Shown here in pieces: positions 33,367 through 42,698 of a stretch of DNA of 64,000 nt. Numbering within the stretch: position 1 is the stretch's first letter; the number at the start of each line of letters is the position of its first letter. The position numbers and the translations under genes are program-made. Source of the stretch: an uncultured Armatimonadota bacterium (GTDB lineage: Bacteria > Armatimonadota > Fimbriimonadia > Fimbriimonadales > Fimbriimonadaceae); contig CAILEM010000025.1 of assembly GCA_903833215.1 (NCBI GenBank), forward strand, positions 1-64,000. The letters are read 5' to 3'. The notes under the pieces are model-generated. The model was given only the letters and a program-made list of their open reading frames with translations. It was not told the origin of the DNA and searched no databases.

Positions 33367-36300
33367 ATGTGGTTGGCCATGCTTTTGTCTGCGGTCGCTT
33401 CTTCGCCGGTGGGAGTACCTGAGGACTTGCCTCGGGGAATTGGGAACTGGGATGCGACGACGCTGGGGAACCACCGCATCGTTATCCAAGTTTCCGACAC
33501 CCTCTCCGTCGATGGAAAGGCAGTGGTAAGGGTTCACATCCCTTGGCGGCGGCGAGATAAGCACCCCGAGTTGGTCGACACCGTGGTCACCGATGCATTC
33601 GGACATCGGGTGATGAACGTATTCCGCAAGGACATCCAGCGCGAATTCGGCGACTTCGCCTTTGAGCCCAAATCGGGCAACGGCACCTACTTCCTCTATC
33701 ACTTACCTCACGTGACTGAAGGCACCTACTACCCGAAGGTCCACTACACAGCCCCCAGCAACACCACCGATCCGGGCTGGCAGAAGACGGTGCAATCCCT
33801 AGCCTGGACGGACATTCCTCAAGCCAAAGCCGAACGCTTTGAGTCGCTGAGTGCCCTAGATGCCTACACGCCGATGGAGATCATCGCGACCCACGCCGAG
33901 GTCAAAAACCTTCTGATCCAGAATCCGACCGACGATTATTTCGTCTTCCCAGAAGATCGGCACCTCAGTATCCGGATGTGGGAGGATCTTCCATTTCGCT
34001 GGGCAACCCGTGGGGCGAACACGGCCTTCGAAGGGACGGCGAAGAAAGGCGAATATTACGCTTTCCAACTCGGAGTGTGGGCGGCACGCAACGACCTAAA
34101 ATTTATCGATGTTCGATTCTCCGACCTAACCGCTTCCAACGGCGCAACCTCAATTTCGTCCAGGTCAATCACTTGCTACAACACGTTTGGCGTGGACTAC
34201 ACTGGCCGTCCGTTTAGTGTCATTCAGAGTGTCTCCAAAGGCCGTATTCAGCCGCTTTGGTGTGGCATCGACGTACCGAGCAATCTCAAGCCGGGGACGT
34301 ACTCAGGCACCGCAGTGGTGTCGGCCAAGGGCCAGAAAGACACCACCATCCCGATCTCTCTCACCGTTAGCAGTGAGGTCGCCAAGGATCACGGCGACGA
34401 TCGCCCCGAGGACATGACGCGACTTCGATGGCTCAACTCAACCCTTGGGCAGCGTGCCGAGGTCGTCAAGCCGTTCAGTGAAGATGGCCCCCTCGCGAGC
34501 AAAACAGTCCTTGCCGACAACGGCTTTTTCGCCCAGGTCGGTCGGTCTATCAGCAGCCGGATGGATCGGCTCTCGGGGAGCAAGACCAACTTGTTCGCTC
34601 AACCTATGCGACTTACAGTGGAAGGCACCCAAGGCTCTATTAGCGAGCAAGTCACGCAGAAGCCCCGAAAACGCAAAACGGAAGTCGGGACGGTGGAATG
34701 GCGACAACGCTCCCAGATGGGGCCACTCTCGAAGCAACTGACGGGCACGCTTCAGTTCGATGGAACCGCCGACTTTCATGTCGAGCTCACCTGCCAAGAA
34801 GACTGCGAACTGCACGATATCCGCCTCGAAATCCCCCTGCGAAAAGAGGTTGCCCGCTATTTGATGGGTTTGGGTCTCAGCGGTGGAGTTGCGCCCGAAA
34901 GCCTTGACTGGAAGTGGGATGTCGCGAACAACCAAGAAGGCGCCTGGGTCGGATCGGTCAATAACGGCCTGCAATTTGCCTTACGCGATGAGCGTTACGT
35001 CCGCCCACTCAACACCAATTTCTATCACGAGAAGCCGCTCATCATGCCGACGTCGTGGGATAACCACGGGCAAGGTGGCATTCGAATCCGAACCGAAGGC
35101 GAGACCTATCAGATCACCTGCTACTCCGGCCCACGCACGATGAAGAAGGGCGAGAGCCTTCAATTCAACGTGCACATGATCCTGACCCCGTTCAAGTTGA
35201 TCGACCCCGCCCGCCAGTTCAGTGAGCGGTATTACCATTCTTTCAAGCCCCTCGCCGAGATCCAGAAGGACGGGGCCAACGTCGTGAACGTCCACCACGC
35301 GACGGAAATCAACCCATGGATCAATTACCCCTTCCTAGGATTCACTTCCGATTCGGCGGAAAAGGGCCCCTCTGCCAAGATGAAGGCGTACATCGCTGAT
35401 GCCCACAAGCGCGGAATGAAGGTCAAGATCTACGACACAATCCGAGAGTTGACCAACCGGACACCGGAGCTATTTGTGCTCAAGAGTTTAGGGGGTGAAG
35501 TCTTCTCAACCGGCAAAGGCGGTGGTGGCTCATGGCTTTGTGAACACCTGGACGACGACTACATTTCGGCGTGGCACGCCACCGAGGTCGGGGATGCCGC
35601 CATCGTCAACAGTGGTATGAGCCGGTGGCACAACTACTACGTTGAGGGTCTGGATTGGCTCGCACGCAATGTCGGAATCGACGGCCTTTATCTGGATGAT
35701 GTCGCGTTCGATCGGACGACGATGATCCGTGTCCGAAGGGTCCTAGAGCATCGAATCGCCGAGCGGCCGCGCCCAGCGGGAGCCCCCGTCAGTGGCCCGA
35801 TAATCGATCTGCACTCCGCCAACCAGCACAACAAGACAGATGGGTGGAACAACAGCGCCGTGCTTTACATGGATCTGATGCCGTTCCTCGATCGACTCTG
35901 GTTCGGAGAGTACTTCGACTACTCCAAGGGCCCCGACTACTGGCTGACGGAAATATCAGGCATCCCATTTGGCCTGATGGGTGAGATGCTTCAAGACGGC
36001 GGTAACCCATGGCGAGGCATGTTGTTCGGCATGACGGCTCGGCGTCCTTGGAGCGGCGATCCGCGCGCTTTATGGAAGGCTTGGGACGAATTCGGCATCA
36101 AGGAAGCCGACATGATCGGCTGGTGGACCGACGATTGTCCGGTCAAGACGACCGACAAGGACATCCTTGCGACTGTCTACAGTCGCCGAGGCAACTGCGC
36201 GGTTTTGATCTCGATTGCGTCGTGGGCCCACGACGCTGTGAATGTCGGCCTCAAGATCAATTGGAAAGCCTTGGGAATTGACCCCAAGAAAGCCACCCTC

Positions 36301-36408
36301 GTAGCGACGCCAATCGAAGGTTTTCAGTCTGCGCGCACGTTCAAACTCGGCGAGTCCATCCCCGTGGAGCCTGGAAAGGGGTGGTTGCTGACTTTGAGCG
36401 AATCCTGA
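33367..36408 (+). CDS. Large exported glycoside-hydrolase-like protein (DUF6067/GH123-like)
   Basis: A 1013-aa protein with a short hydrophobic N-terminus (MWLAMLLSAVASS). The first ~600 residues are beta-rich, including a GH123-like sandwich (EYYAFQLGVWAARNDLK ... GRIQPLWCGIDVPSNLKPGTY). From about 640 a TIM-barrel-like domain follows, with ANVVNVHHATEINPWINYPF, GMKVKIYDTIREL and GIDGLYLDDVAFDRTTM, where the D-D pair is a candidate catalytic site. It probably acts on an extracellular polysaccharide; the exact family call is from memory of such motifs. Confidence 0.68.
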   Translation: MWLAMLLSAVASSPVGVPEDLPRGIGNWDATTLGNHRIVIQVSDTLSVDGKAVVRVHIPWRRRDKHPELVDTVVTDAFGHRVMNVFRKDIQREFGDFAFEPKSGNGTYFLYHLPHVTEGTYYPKVHYTAPSNTTDPGWQKTVQSLAWTDIPQAKAERFESLSALDAYTPMEIIATHAEVKNLLIQNPTDDYFVFPEDRHLSIRMWEDLPFRWATRGANTAFEGTAKKGEYYAFQLGVWAARNDLKFIDVRFSDLTASNGATSISSRSITCYNTFGVDYTGRPFSVIQSVSKGRIQPLWCGIDVPSNLKPGTYSGTAVVSAKGQKDTTIPISLTVSSEVAKDHGDDRPEDMTRLRWLNSTLGQRAEVVKPFSEDGPLASKTVLADNGFFAQVGRSISSRMDRLSGSKTNLFAQPMRLTVEGTQGSISEQVTQKPRKRKTEVGTVEWRQRSQMGPLSKQLTGTLQFDGTADFHVELTCQEDCELHDIRLEIPLRKEVARYLMGLGLSGGVAPESLDWKWDVANNQEGAWVGSVNNGLQFALRDERYVRPLNTNFYHEKPLIMPTSWDNHGQGGIRIRTEGETYQITCYSGPRTMKKGESLQFNVHMILTPFKLIDPARQFSERYYHSFKPLAEIQKDGANVVNVHHATEINPWINYPFLGFTSDSAEKGPSAKMKAYIADAHKRGMKVKIYDTIRELTNRTPELFVLKSLGGEVFSTGKGGGGSWLCEHLDDDYISAWHATEVGDAAIVNSGMSRWHNYYVEGLDWLARNVGIDGLYLDDVAFDRTTMIRVRRVLEHRIAERPRPAGAPVSGPIIDLHSANQHNKTDGWNNSAVLYMDLMPFLDRLWFGEYFDYSKGPDYWLTEISGIPFGLMGEMLQDGGNPWRGMLFGMTARRPWSGDPRALWKAWDEFGIKEADMIGWWTDDCPVKTTDKDILATVYSRRGNCAVLISIASWAHDAVNVGLKINWKALGIDPKKATLVATPIEGFQSARTFKLGESIPVEPGKGWLLTLSES

Positions 36409-36546
36409 GTCCGCGAATGATCGCGTCGCCCGCCTCGTTCGACCTCCGAGCGGTTCGTGCCCGTTTGTTCGTTTTGTTCTGATTACGATTTGGTATAGAG
36501 CTCACACCGCTTGGTGCTGTCTGCCTCCTTCGCGCGAGGCTACAGC

Positions 36547-36610
36547 GTCCGAGCCTCCGCCGTAGCTCTGCGAAGGAGGAAGACGAGTTGGACTTTCCCT
36601 TTCCGGACCC
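36547..36610 (+). repeat. Repeat R7, copy 2
   Basis: Reverse-complement partner of 15297-15363 (GAGTTGGACTTTCCCTTTCC within it). It is part of a 475-bp gap (36409-36883) that has no gene and holds several repeats. Confidence 0.75.
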
Positions 36611-36661
36611 TGCGGGCGGGTGGTGTAGGGGTGATCACTCCGCCGGCTGAACCCGTCCGAG

Positions 36662-36705
36662 AGCACCAACGGTGCGCTCCATAATAGCGAAGGGCAACGC
36701 CCTGG
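36662..36705 (-). repeat. Distant REP unit of the RAYT family
   Basis: GCACC-AAC-GGTGC, a spacer and GAAGGGC-AA-CGCCCTGG follow the same plan and much of the sequence of the unit at 8411-8455, 28 kb away in host sequence. It supports the view that the RAYT in the prophage belongs to this genome's REP family. Confidence 0.7.
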
Positions 36706-36730
36706 AAAAACGGTTGACCGCCACGACCAG

Positions 36731-36777
36731 AGCGCTGTAAGCGCGATCCATCTCGTTGGTGGGCATCGCCCATCAAC
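36731..36777 (+). repeat. Repeat R6, copy 1
   Basis: AGCGCTGTAAGCGCGATCCA with TCTCGTTGGTGGGCATCGCC and a following CATCAAC recurs at 47141-47187 (AGCGCTGTAAGCGCGCCCCA and so on). GCGCT-GTA-AGCGC and GGGC-AT-CGCCC are its small hairpins. Confidence 0.7.
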
Positions 36778-36883
36778 CTTCTACTTAAGCCAAAAGTCAA
36801 TAAACGTCCTCGCGTCCGTTGCTCGCAAATCGCATAATGCAACCGCAAATTGAACCTCCAAACCCTAGAGACAGTCATAACCG

Positions 36884-38584
36884 ATGCTTCGCCAGCCATT
36901 AACTACTCTGGCGAAACGATCCACCATGACCCACTCAGACTCCCGGCGGCGATATGCGGAGATAGGCAAGGTCCTTGCCCACCATGGGTTTGAATTCCTC
37001 TGGTCAAAGTGGGGGATTGAGAAAGTCCTTGGCCGAATCGAGAAGGCGATTGGCGAAAAGCCCAAGCCGGCGGAAACCCAACCGGAAAGGCTGCGCATTA
37101 CCCTCGAAGAGCTTGGGACAACCTTCATCAAGCTGGGGCAAATGCTCAGTACCCGGCCAGATATGCTTCCGCCTGAGTACATCGCAGAGCTGAGCAAGCT
37201 ACAAGATAACGCTCCCCGAGTTCCTTATGAGCTTATTGTTGAAGCCATTCAAAGCCAGTTTGGAGCCAGTCCACAGTCTGTCTTCCAGGTATTTGAGGTT
37301 GAAGCTCGCGCGGCAGGATCCATCGCCCAAGTTCACAATGCAGTTCTCCCTGATGGCACTCCTGTCGTCGTAAAGATTCGGCGCCCTGGCATCGAGCTGC
37401 AGGTTGAAGAAGACTTGGCAATCCTTGGCCGCATCGGCAGATTCATCAGCAATGATACGGACTTCGGGAAGCACGTCGACCTCGATGGATTGGTCGACGA
37501 ATTCGCCTTCACGTTGAGAAACGAACTCGACTTTATCCGAGAAGGGCAAAACGCAGAGCGCATCGCTGGTGCCTTCGCTGGTGATCCTTCTCTCCGGGTC
37601 CCGAAGATCTATTGGGAATTCAGCACGACTTCTATCCTCACCATGGAGGACATCCGTGGAATCAAAATTGATGATCTGGAGGCTTTAGACTCGGCGGGCA
37701 TCAATCGAAAACGGCTCGCAAAGAATTGCGCTCATATCGCGTTGGTACAGGTGCTCGACCAGGGATTCTTTCACGCTGATCCCCACCCCGGGAATTTCTT
37801 TGTTCAACCGGATGGCACCATCGCGCTGCTGGACTACGGCATGGTGGGTCGGCTCGGGGAGCATCTGCGAAACTCCCTGTTACGACTGTCGATGGCGATA
37901 TCGCGTCGGGATGCTGACCGGCTGATTGACGAACTCCTTGCGATGGGTGCGGCAAAAGGGGGAGTGGATCGCCAGCGCCTCAGCCGCGATCTGGACCGCC
38001 TTCTCTCTCAGTACGAAGGCGCATCTCTTGGGTCGTTTTCTGCGGGACAGGTCTTGCGAGAAATCACGGCGGTCGCACAGCGAAATGGACTCACCTTTCC
38101 GAGCGAATTGATGGTGGTGGTCCGAGTACTCACCATGGACGAGGGGCTAGGTGCCAATCTAGACCCGGATTTCAATTTCATCGAGTTCGGTAAACCCTAC
38201 TTCGAGAGGTTTTGGCTCAAGAGTCACTCACTCAAGGCTACTGCAAAGCGGATGAAAGAGGGAGCAATTGACCTTGCCGACCTCAGTGTCGACCTGCCGG
38301 ATCGCCTTGTCCGGTTGCTTGGCACAGTGGAGCGTGGTGAGTTGAAGGTCACTACCCAAGTCGAGATGAATGAAGCACTGAGCAACAAGCTTCAGCAAGC
38401 AGCAAACCGTATCGCTGTAAGCGTGCTCACGGCTGGACTCGTCATTGGCCTAAGCGTCATCGCGCTGGTATACCGCCCAACGAATTCGGAGGGCCCGACA
38501 TACTTCATCCTAAAGGGACTCCTTGCCGTCGTGGTTGCTTCTACGGTTTGGCTTTTGATTGCGATATGGCGATCCACCCGATAA
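36884..38584 (+). CDS. UbiB/AarF/ABC1-family atypical kinase
   Basis: A 566-aa protein (an ATG at 36926 is an alternative start). The family's KxGQ motif is seen as FIKLGQMLSTRPDMLP, followed by AAGSIAQVHNA in place of the P-loop, the catalytic Lys in VVVKIRRPGI, QVLDQGFFHADPHPGNF and the metal-binding LLDYGMVG. Two C-terminal membrane helices (about 500-560) anchor it. These proteins support ubiquinone biosynthesis or, more generally, lipid handling through ATPase activity. No quinone genes are adjacent. Confidence 0.88.
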   Translation: MLRQPLTTLAKRSTMTHSDSRRRYAEIGKVLAHHGFEFLWSKWGIEKVLGRIEKAIGEKPKPAETQPERLRITLEELGTTFIKLGQMLSTRPDMLPPEYIAELSKLQDNAPRVPYELIVEAIQSQFGASPQSVFQVFEVEARAAGSIAQVHNAVLPDGTPVVVKIRRPGIELQVEEDLAILGRIGRFISNDTDFGKHVDLDGLVDEFAFTLRNELDFIREGQNAERIAGAFAGDPSLRVPKIYWEFSTTSILTMEDIRGIKIDDLEALDSAGINRKRLAKNCAHIALVQVLDQGFFHADPHPGNFFVQPDGTIALLDYGMVGRLGEHLRNSLLRLSMAISRRDADRLIDELLAMGAAKGGVDRQRLSRDLDRLLSQYEGASLGSFSAGQVLREITAVAQRNGLTFPSELMVVVRVLTMDEGLGANLDPDFNFIEFGKPYFERFWLKSHSLKATAKRMKEGAIDLADLSVDLPDRLVRLLGTVERGELKVTTQVEMNEALSNKLQQAANRIAVSVLTAGLVIGLSVIALVYRPTNSEGPTYFILKGLLAVVVASTVWLLIAIWRSTR

Positions 38585-38589
38585 CAGTT

Positions 38590-39123
38590 CTACTTCGTCG
38601 CATCTCGCCGCTTCCATAGTTCGTGCAGCAGGACTGCCTGGCCGCCGTGGTACGACTCGTGTTGAATGACGTGCCCCAAAACCCAACGTAATGAGATTTC
38701 GTCGCTGTGCCCCGGCTTCAACGTTTCTGCAGCGGGCCACCGTTTGATCGCTTCAAGCGTTCGAGCTCGAATGCGATTTTGGAGTTCGTAATACCAAATG
38801 ATCGGCTGATGGTGCGGCTCTGGCCACCGGCCTTCGTCAACGTCAGTCTCATCCCAAAGGATCAATTTCCGCTCTTCTGGATCGATTGGGATATCAAGAA
38901 CAAACTTCTCGAACCAATACACCTCAGCCATGATGATGTGCAGAAGGATCGCCCCGATACTGTAAGAGCCCGGCGACGGTTGCCATACGACCGCCTCGAC
39001 GGGGAGGTCTATCCCAAGCTCCAATCGCCACTCATTAGTGCCGTCTTGCAGAATCGCGCAAAGCAGGCCATAGGGGTCCTGAAAATCATGCAGCGGAGCA
39101 ACATCTCGAATCATGAGACCCAA
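38590..39123 (-). CDS. DinB-family putative metal-dependent protein
   Basis: A 177-aa four-helix-bundle protein. The three metal-binding His of the DinB fold are visible: ILLHIIMAEVYW in helix 2, and HVIQHESYHGGQ in the C-terminal helix. Members include thiol transferases (bacillithiol, mycothiol) and uncharacterised damage-inducible proteins. It converges with the kinase gene, five bases apart. No substrate is inferable. Confidence 0.82.
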   Translation of the reverse strand: MGLMIRDVAPLHDFQDPYGLLCAILQDGTNEWRLELGIDLPVEAVVWQPSPGSYSIGAILLHIIMAEVYWFEKFVLDIPIDPEERKLILWDETDVDEGRWPEPHHQPIIWYYELQNRIRARTLEAIKRWPAAETLKPGHSDEISLRWVLGHVIQHESYHGGQAVLLHELWKRRDATK

Positions 39124-39133
39124 TATAGTCGAC

Positions 39134-40195
39134 TCACTCAGGCTGTGTCAAAAATTGATTCACACTCCAGTTACACCCTAGCCATTTCTTAAGATCTGTC
39201 CATTCGTCCGATTTTCCATGACCGGGTTCGCCGCCAAAGTATTTGTCAACCGACTCGACAAGAAAAGGCTCAGCGGCTGGGTCACTTGAACTTGAATTTC
39301 CGCTCAGGACAGGGTTCACACGAAAGTATCGATCACGACCGAGAATCTGATTGGCTTGAAAGTCGGCAACGTCCAGGAAAGCGTCAACAAACAAATTGGA
39401 ATACTGGGCCCACTGTATATAGCCCCAACTCGAAGAGCGCTGGTGAAGATATTGGGCTGGAGCTGCTCCTGTGCCAATCGAAAGGGCAACTATATGTTGA
39501 GGAGGCTTCACGCACCCGAGGCTTGGGTGGAGTGCCTGAGCGATCGCACACATCACAGGATTGTTTGCTAGCAGTGCCCCGTCAGTGAAACCCTGATAGA
39601 TTGGAAACTCCGTAGGGGCTGCGCTTGATCTCATGACGACGTCAACAGCTTTCTGAGCCAAATCAGGATTCGGCCCGCCGTCGCCATCATCTTTGAAATT
39701 GTGGAATATTTTCGCTTTCCATCGCCTCGGCCCAGACTCGCTCCTGCAAATTGGATTGTGACTATCCAGTTGAAACGACGTGATCAGGATCTTCCGTTGA
39801 ATGTCACCGAGCTTTACGTTCGTTACAGGTTTACCAGTGCCGTTCTCCAAGCCATTCACAATACCTTTGAGCCGCCTTTCCGTTGGAATTGCAGCTGCGT
39901 AGATGCCGTCACCTGTTGCGAGGCGGTCCCAAATGGATCTTCCACAAATCGTCTCTGCCTGATCCTGGTAGAGCGTCACTAACTTTTCGCCATTGATCCC
40001 AAGGCCAATTGCGACGGTATTGATTGCTCCAGCCGATGTACCCGCCACCAAGTCGGCAGCTCCAAGAAACTCAGGAAAGTCTGACTCGATATGCTGGAGG
40101 ACACGCGCAGAAACGATTCCCCTTAGACCCCCGCCATCTAGGGCCAGAATCCGATATGGCTCTTTAGGCGCTGTAGTTTCTCTTGATTCACTCAC
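39134..40195 (-). CDS. Patatin-like phospholipase
   Basis: A 353-aa protein. I chose the GTG at 40195, which overlaps the previous stop (GTGA) and has GGAGG eight bases upstream; an ATG at 40210 is possible. Motifs are ILALDGGGLRGIVS (oxyanion hole), AGTSAGAINT (nucleophile Ser) and TDGALLANNP (Asp of the dyad). It should be a cytosolic or membrane-associated acyl hydrolase. The shape is similar to CapV phospholipases of anti-phage CBASS, but no cyclase gene is near, so a general lipid role is more likely. Confidence 0.85.
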   Translation of the reverse strand: MSESRETTAPKEPYRILALDGGGLRGIVSARVLQHIESDFPEFLGAADLVAGTSAGAINTVAIGLGINGEKLVTLYQDQAETICGRSIWDRLATGDGIYAAAIPTERRLKGIVNGLENGTGKPVTNVKLGDIQRKILITSFQLDSHNPICRSESGPRRWKAKIFHNFKDDGDGGPNPDLAQKAVDVVMRSSAAPTEFPIYQGFTDGALLANNPVMCAIAQALHPSLGCVKPPQHIVALSIGTGAAPAQYLHQRSSSWGYIQWAQYSNLFVDAFLDVADFQANQILGRDRYFRVNPVLSGNSSSSDPAAEPFLVESVDKYFGGEPGHGKSDEWTDLKKWLGCNWSVNQFLTQPE

Positions 40196-40689
40196 TTGTT
40201 CAGCCTCCATGAGATCGTAGCAACGATGCACACAAGGCAAGAGATCCCAAAGGCGACAAATTTCGGAATCGTCATCAGGTTGTGCGGATTCAAGAACCAA
40301 TGATTCGGATCGTTGACGAGCGACGAAAGTAGTAACAGATTCTCAATCTCGTCAAACACCATCGCAGCCACAGCAGCAATCGGTGCCACAAAAATCCATT
40401 TACGTATACTCTCGGGAACATGATCCGATGCTGCGAGCGATATCCCCCACAGGATCAACAAGGGGCCATAGGCAAAGGGGAATGCAAAATCCAGTCCAAG
40501 CGCAACTCCGGCTCCGACCGGTCTTGAGCACGAAAGGTGCTCAAGGTACCACTGGCTCGGGATTCCAAACGCCATGCATAGAAACACCAGCGCACCAAAA
40601 AGCCACCACGGTAAGGTTATCGGCTGTGCCTTTCTCCCCTCACGCACGGGATGGTGTGCAGTAGAAACTGGAGACTCACTATTTGTCAT
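40192..40689 (-). CDS. Membrane protein of unknown function, coupled to patatin
   Basis: A 165-aa protein with about four hydrophobic helices (WWLFGALVFLCMAFGI, ALGLDFAFPFAYGPLLILWGI, WIFVAPIAAVAAMVFD, IPKFVAFGISCLVCIVAT). The third is followed by acidic DEIEN. No family is recognised. The 4-bp overlap with the patatin gene suggests the two act together, perhaps as anchor or regulator of the lipase. Confidence 0.65.
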   Translation of the reverse strand: MTNSESPVSTAHHPVREGRKAQPITLPWWLFGALVFLCMAFGIPSQWYLEHLSCSRPVGAGVALGLDFAFPFAYGPLLILWGISLAASDHVPESIRKWIFVAPIAAVAAMVFDEIENLLLLSSLVNDPNHWFLNPHNLMTIPKFVAFGISCLVCIVATISWRLNK

Positions 40690-40810
40690 TTGCTATCACC
40701 GACCAAGGCAATGGGCGCTCATCACCACATTGGGAATCCAAAAGCGCTTTATGGGGTTGGCAAAGGTCGGACCAATTCAAGTGCCCCTCCAACAATTTCC
40801 CTATTTCAGT

Positions 40811-40870
40811 GCCCGCCCGATGGAATCTCTCCGGGCGGGCTGACGGAAGGTTTGCCTTTAGGCAGGCAAA
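40811..40870 (-). terminator. Hairpins downstream of the 40890 gene
   Basis: GCCCGCCCG (40811-40819) pairs with CGGGCGGGC (40832-40840), and TTTGCC pairs with GGCAAA at 40851-40870. They lie just past the stop of the minus-strand gene. No strong T-run follows, so termination is likely but not certain. Confidence 0.5.
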
Positions 40871-40889
40871 CTCATACAAAACGGCAGAA

Positions 40890-41513
40890 TTACTTACCGC
40901 CGAAGAAGTGGCCAATTGAAGCCAAATCTAGTGAGAGAGCGACAGCGAAGTGCGATTTACCGATACCTTCCCCGGTCTTCACCACTCCCCCCGCTGCGAT
41001 GGTCATCTGAGGATTGAGGAAATACGTGAGGCCCGTAAAGTACTCCGTATTTGTATCTGTATCGTTTCCAGGCGTCTGGGTATTACCAAGAGTGCCTACA
41101 GTTGCTCCGAATGTCCAGCCAAACCGACCAATACTTCCGAGCCCCCCAGTAGGGTACTTGACCGCCCATTCATGGGCGACGCCCCAGTTCTCTTTGAGAA
41201 ACCCGATATCACAGGACACCGAGATGGGCTTTTCATTGGTATCGTCACGATCTGTGAGTAAAAGCCGATCTCGCGAAATCAATCCCCCAATCAGGGCGGC
41301 AGGTTTGGTACCGTGTCCACCACTAACGATGCCTCCGTAGACCTGAACCCAGTTTCCACCGTATGGTGTGGTACTTTTTTGGTTAGACTTGATTCGTTGG
41401 AACGTAATATCGTCCACAGCGAGAGTCTTCGTATCGTCCTGGGTAGTGGCAAAAGCCGAAGTGAAAATCGAGAATGACACGGAGCAAAGCACTAAAAATC
41501 GAGTAATCTTCAT
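40890..41513 (-). CDS. Exported protein, possible outer-membrane beta-barrel
   Basis: A 207-aa protein starting MKITRFLVLCSVSFSIFTSAFA (signal peptide); GGAGA precedes the ATG at 41513. The mature part has alternating hydrophobic/polar strands rich in Gly and aromatics (GGNWVQVYGGIVSGG, FGWTFGATVGTLG, YFTGLTYFLNPQMTIAAGGV), ending FGGK. That fits a small beta-barrel or beta-sandwich. The family is unknown. Confidence 0.6.
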   Translation of the reverse strand: MKITRFLVLCSVSFSIFTSAFATTQDDTKTLAVDDITFQRIKSNQKSTTPYGGNWVQVYGGIVSGGHGTKPAALIGGLISRDRLLLTDRDDTNEKPISVSCDIGFLKENWGVAHEWAVKYPTGGLGSIGRFGWTFGATVGTLGNTQTPGNDTDTNTEYFTGLTYFLNPQMTIAAGGVVKTGEGIGKSHFAVALSLDLASIGHFFGGK

Positions 41514-41791
41514 CGTCTCTCCAAACAAACGTCAGTAATGTTTCCTGTCGTACACCAAGGGAATCAGGAAATAGAACCCTTAATGTAGATTGACAATCAT
41601 ATCCTTTTAGCTTCAAGTGCTACATGATACTTTTTGCCACATAAGTCGCAATTATAACACTTGTATTCGCGATAGTTTAATGTAATCGGTGGTCGTGCTT
41701 GCTAGTGAGATTCCGGCAGGTAAGGTCGCAGACACCTCTTCAACATCTCAGGGGGGGCTAAACAACAGATCTGCCCCTTCATAATCGAGTC

Positions 41792-42670
41792 ATGCGTATA
41801 CTCGTTACGGCTTGCAACGGAAACATCGGTAAGGGGCTCATTCCCGGACTTCAGGCACTTGGTCATGACTTGGTTTTGACTGACCTCAATCGTCCCAGCG
41901 AAGATCTCGGGCTTCCGTTCCATCAGCTTGACGTCCAGCAAGGCTTTGGGCTTGAAAAGGCAGTTGAAGGCTGCGATTTGGTCATCCACCTCCCTGCCTG
42001 GCACGGAATTCACTGGCAGCAGAAAACAGAGGTTGACTTTTGGCGACTCAACGTCGATGGTCTCTTCTGGTCTTTGCAGGCAGCCAAAGCAGCCAATGTT
42101 AAGCGGTTTGTGTTCCTAAGTTCGCAGGCGTGGCACGGTCACTATGACAAGTACGGCTTCACCAAGCGAATTGGCGAAGAGCTTTGCGAATATCAGCGAC
42201 AGTCCAGTGGAATGCGCTACATGGCGATTCGCCCCGCCGACCTTACGCCCTGGGGATCGGATTGGGTGAACCGATACGGCGCTCGCCTCCTTTATGGAGG
42301 TGTGGACCGAGATGACGTTCTCGACACCGTGCTCCTGTCGGTTCAACGCCTTGAGAGGCATTGGGTAGGCGAGGCCGAAGGCATTACCGTCGATGCATTG
42401 CGGTCGAACGCCTTTACAGAAGAACAGCTTGCAAACTGGGAATCGGACCCGATCGGCACATGCGAGAGCATCTTCCCGAACTCAAGCGACCTCATCGAGA
42501 AATACGGCATTCGAATGGACCATAAGCCCCACGTCGTCAACTCATTCCTTGGGTGGGAAGAAATTGGCTACTCGCCCAAGCGAAACTTCGGCACCTTCCT
42601 CCAGGCTTTACGCGAGGCCGATGCAACCGAAGGTGAAGAAGCCGTCAGGGCCCGCCGGTGTCCGTACTAG
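41792..42670 (+). CDS. NAD(P)-dependent epimerase/dehydratase (extended SDR)
   Basis: A 292-aa protein. The nucleotide-binding motif is ILVTACNGNIGKGL (a G-x-x-G-x-x-G variant). VIHLPAW is the usual strand after helix 3, FLSSQAWHG supplies the Ser, and YDKYGFTKR is the Y-x-x-x-K active site. Such enzymes epimerise, dehydrate or reduce sugar nucleotides and related substrates. The gene stands alone. Confidence 0.85.
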   Translation: MRILVTACNGNIGKGLIPGLQALGHDLVLTDLNRPSEDLGLPFHQLDVQQGFGLEKAVEGCDLVIHLPAWHGIHWQQKTEVDFWRLNVDGLFWSLQAAKAANVKRFVFLSSQAWHGHYDKYGFTKRIGEELCEYQRQSSGMRYMAIRPADLTPWGSDWVNRYGARLLYGGVDRDDVLDTVLLSVQRLERHWVGEAEGITVDALRSNAFTEEQLANWESDPIGTCESIFPNSSDLIEKYGIRMDHKPHVVNSFLGWEEIGYSPKRNFGTFLQALREADATEGEEAVRARRCPY

Positions 42671-42698
42671 AAGACCCCAGAAGGAAAAAATAGAGACG

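Noticed and set aside
39134-40689. Patatin plus membrane protein as a CBASS or other anti-phage system
   Set aside because: No CD-NTase, ubiquitin-like or sensor gene is near; the patatin motifs alone do not support a defence role.
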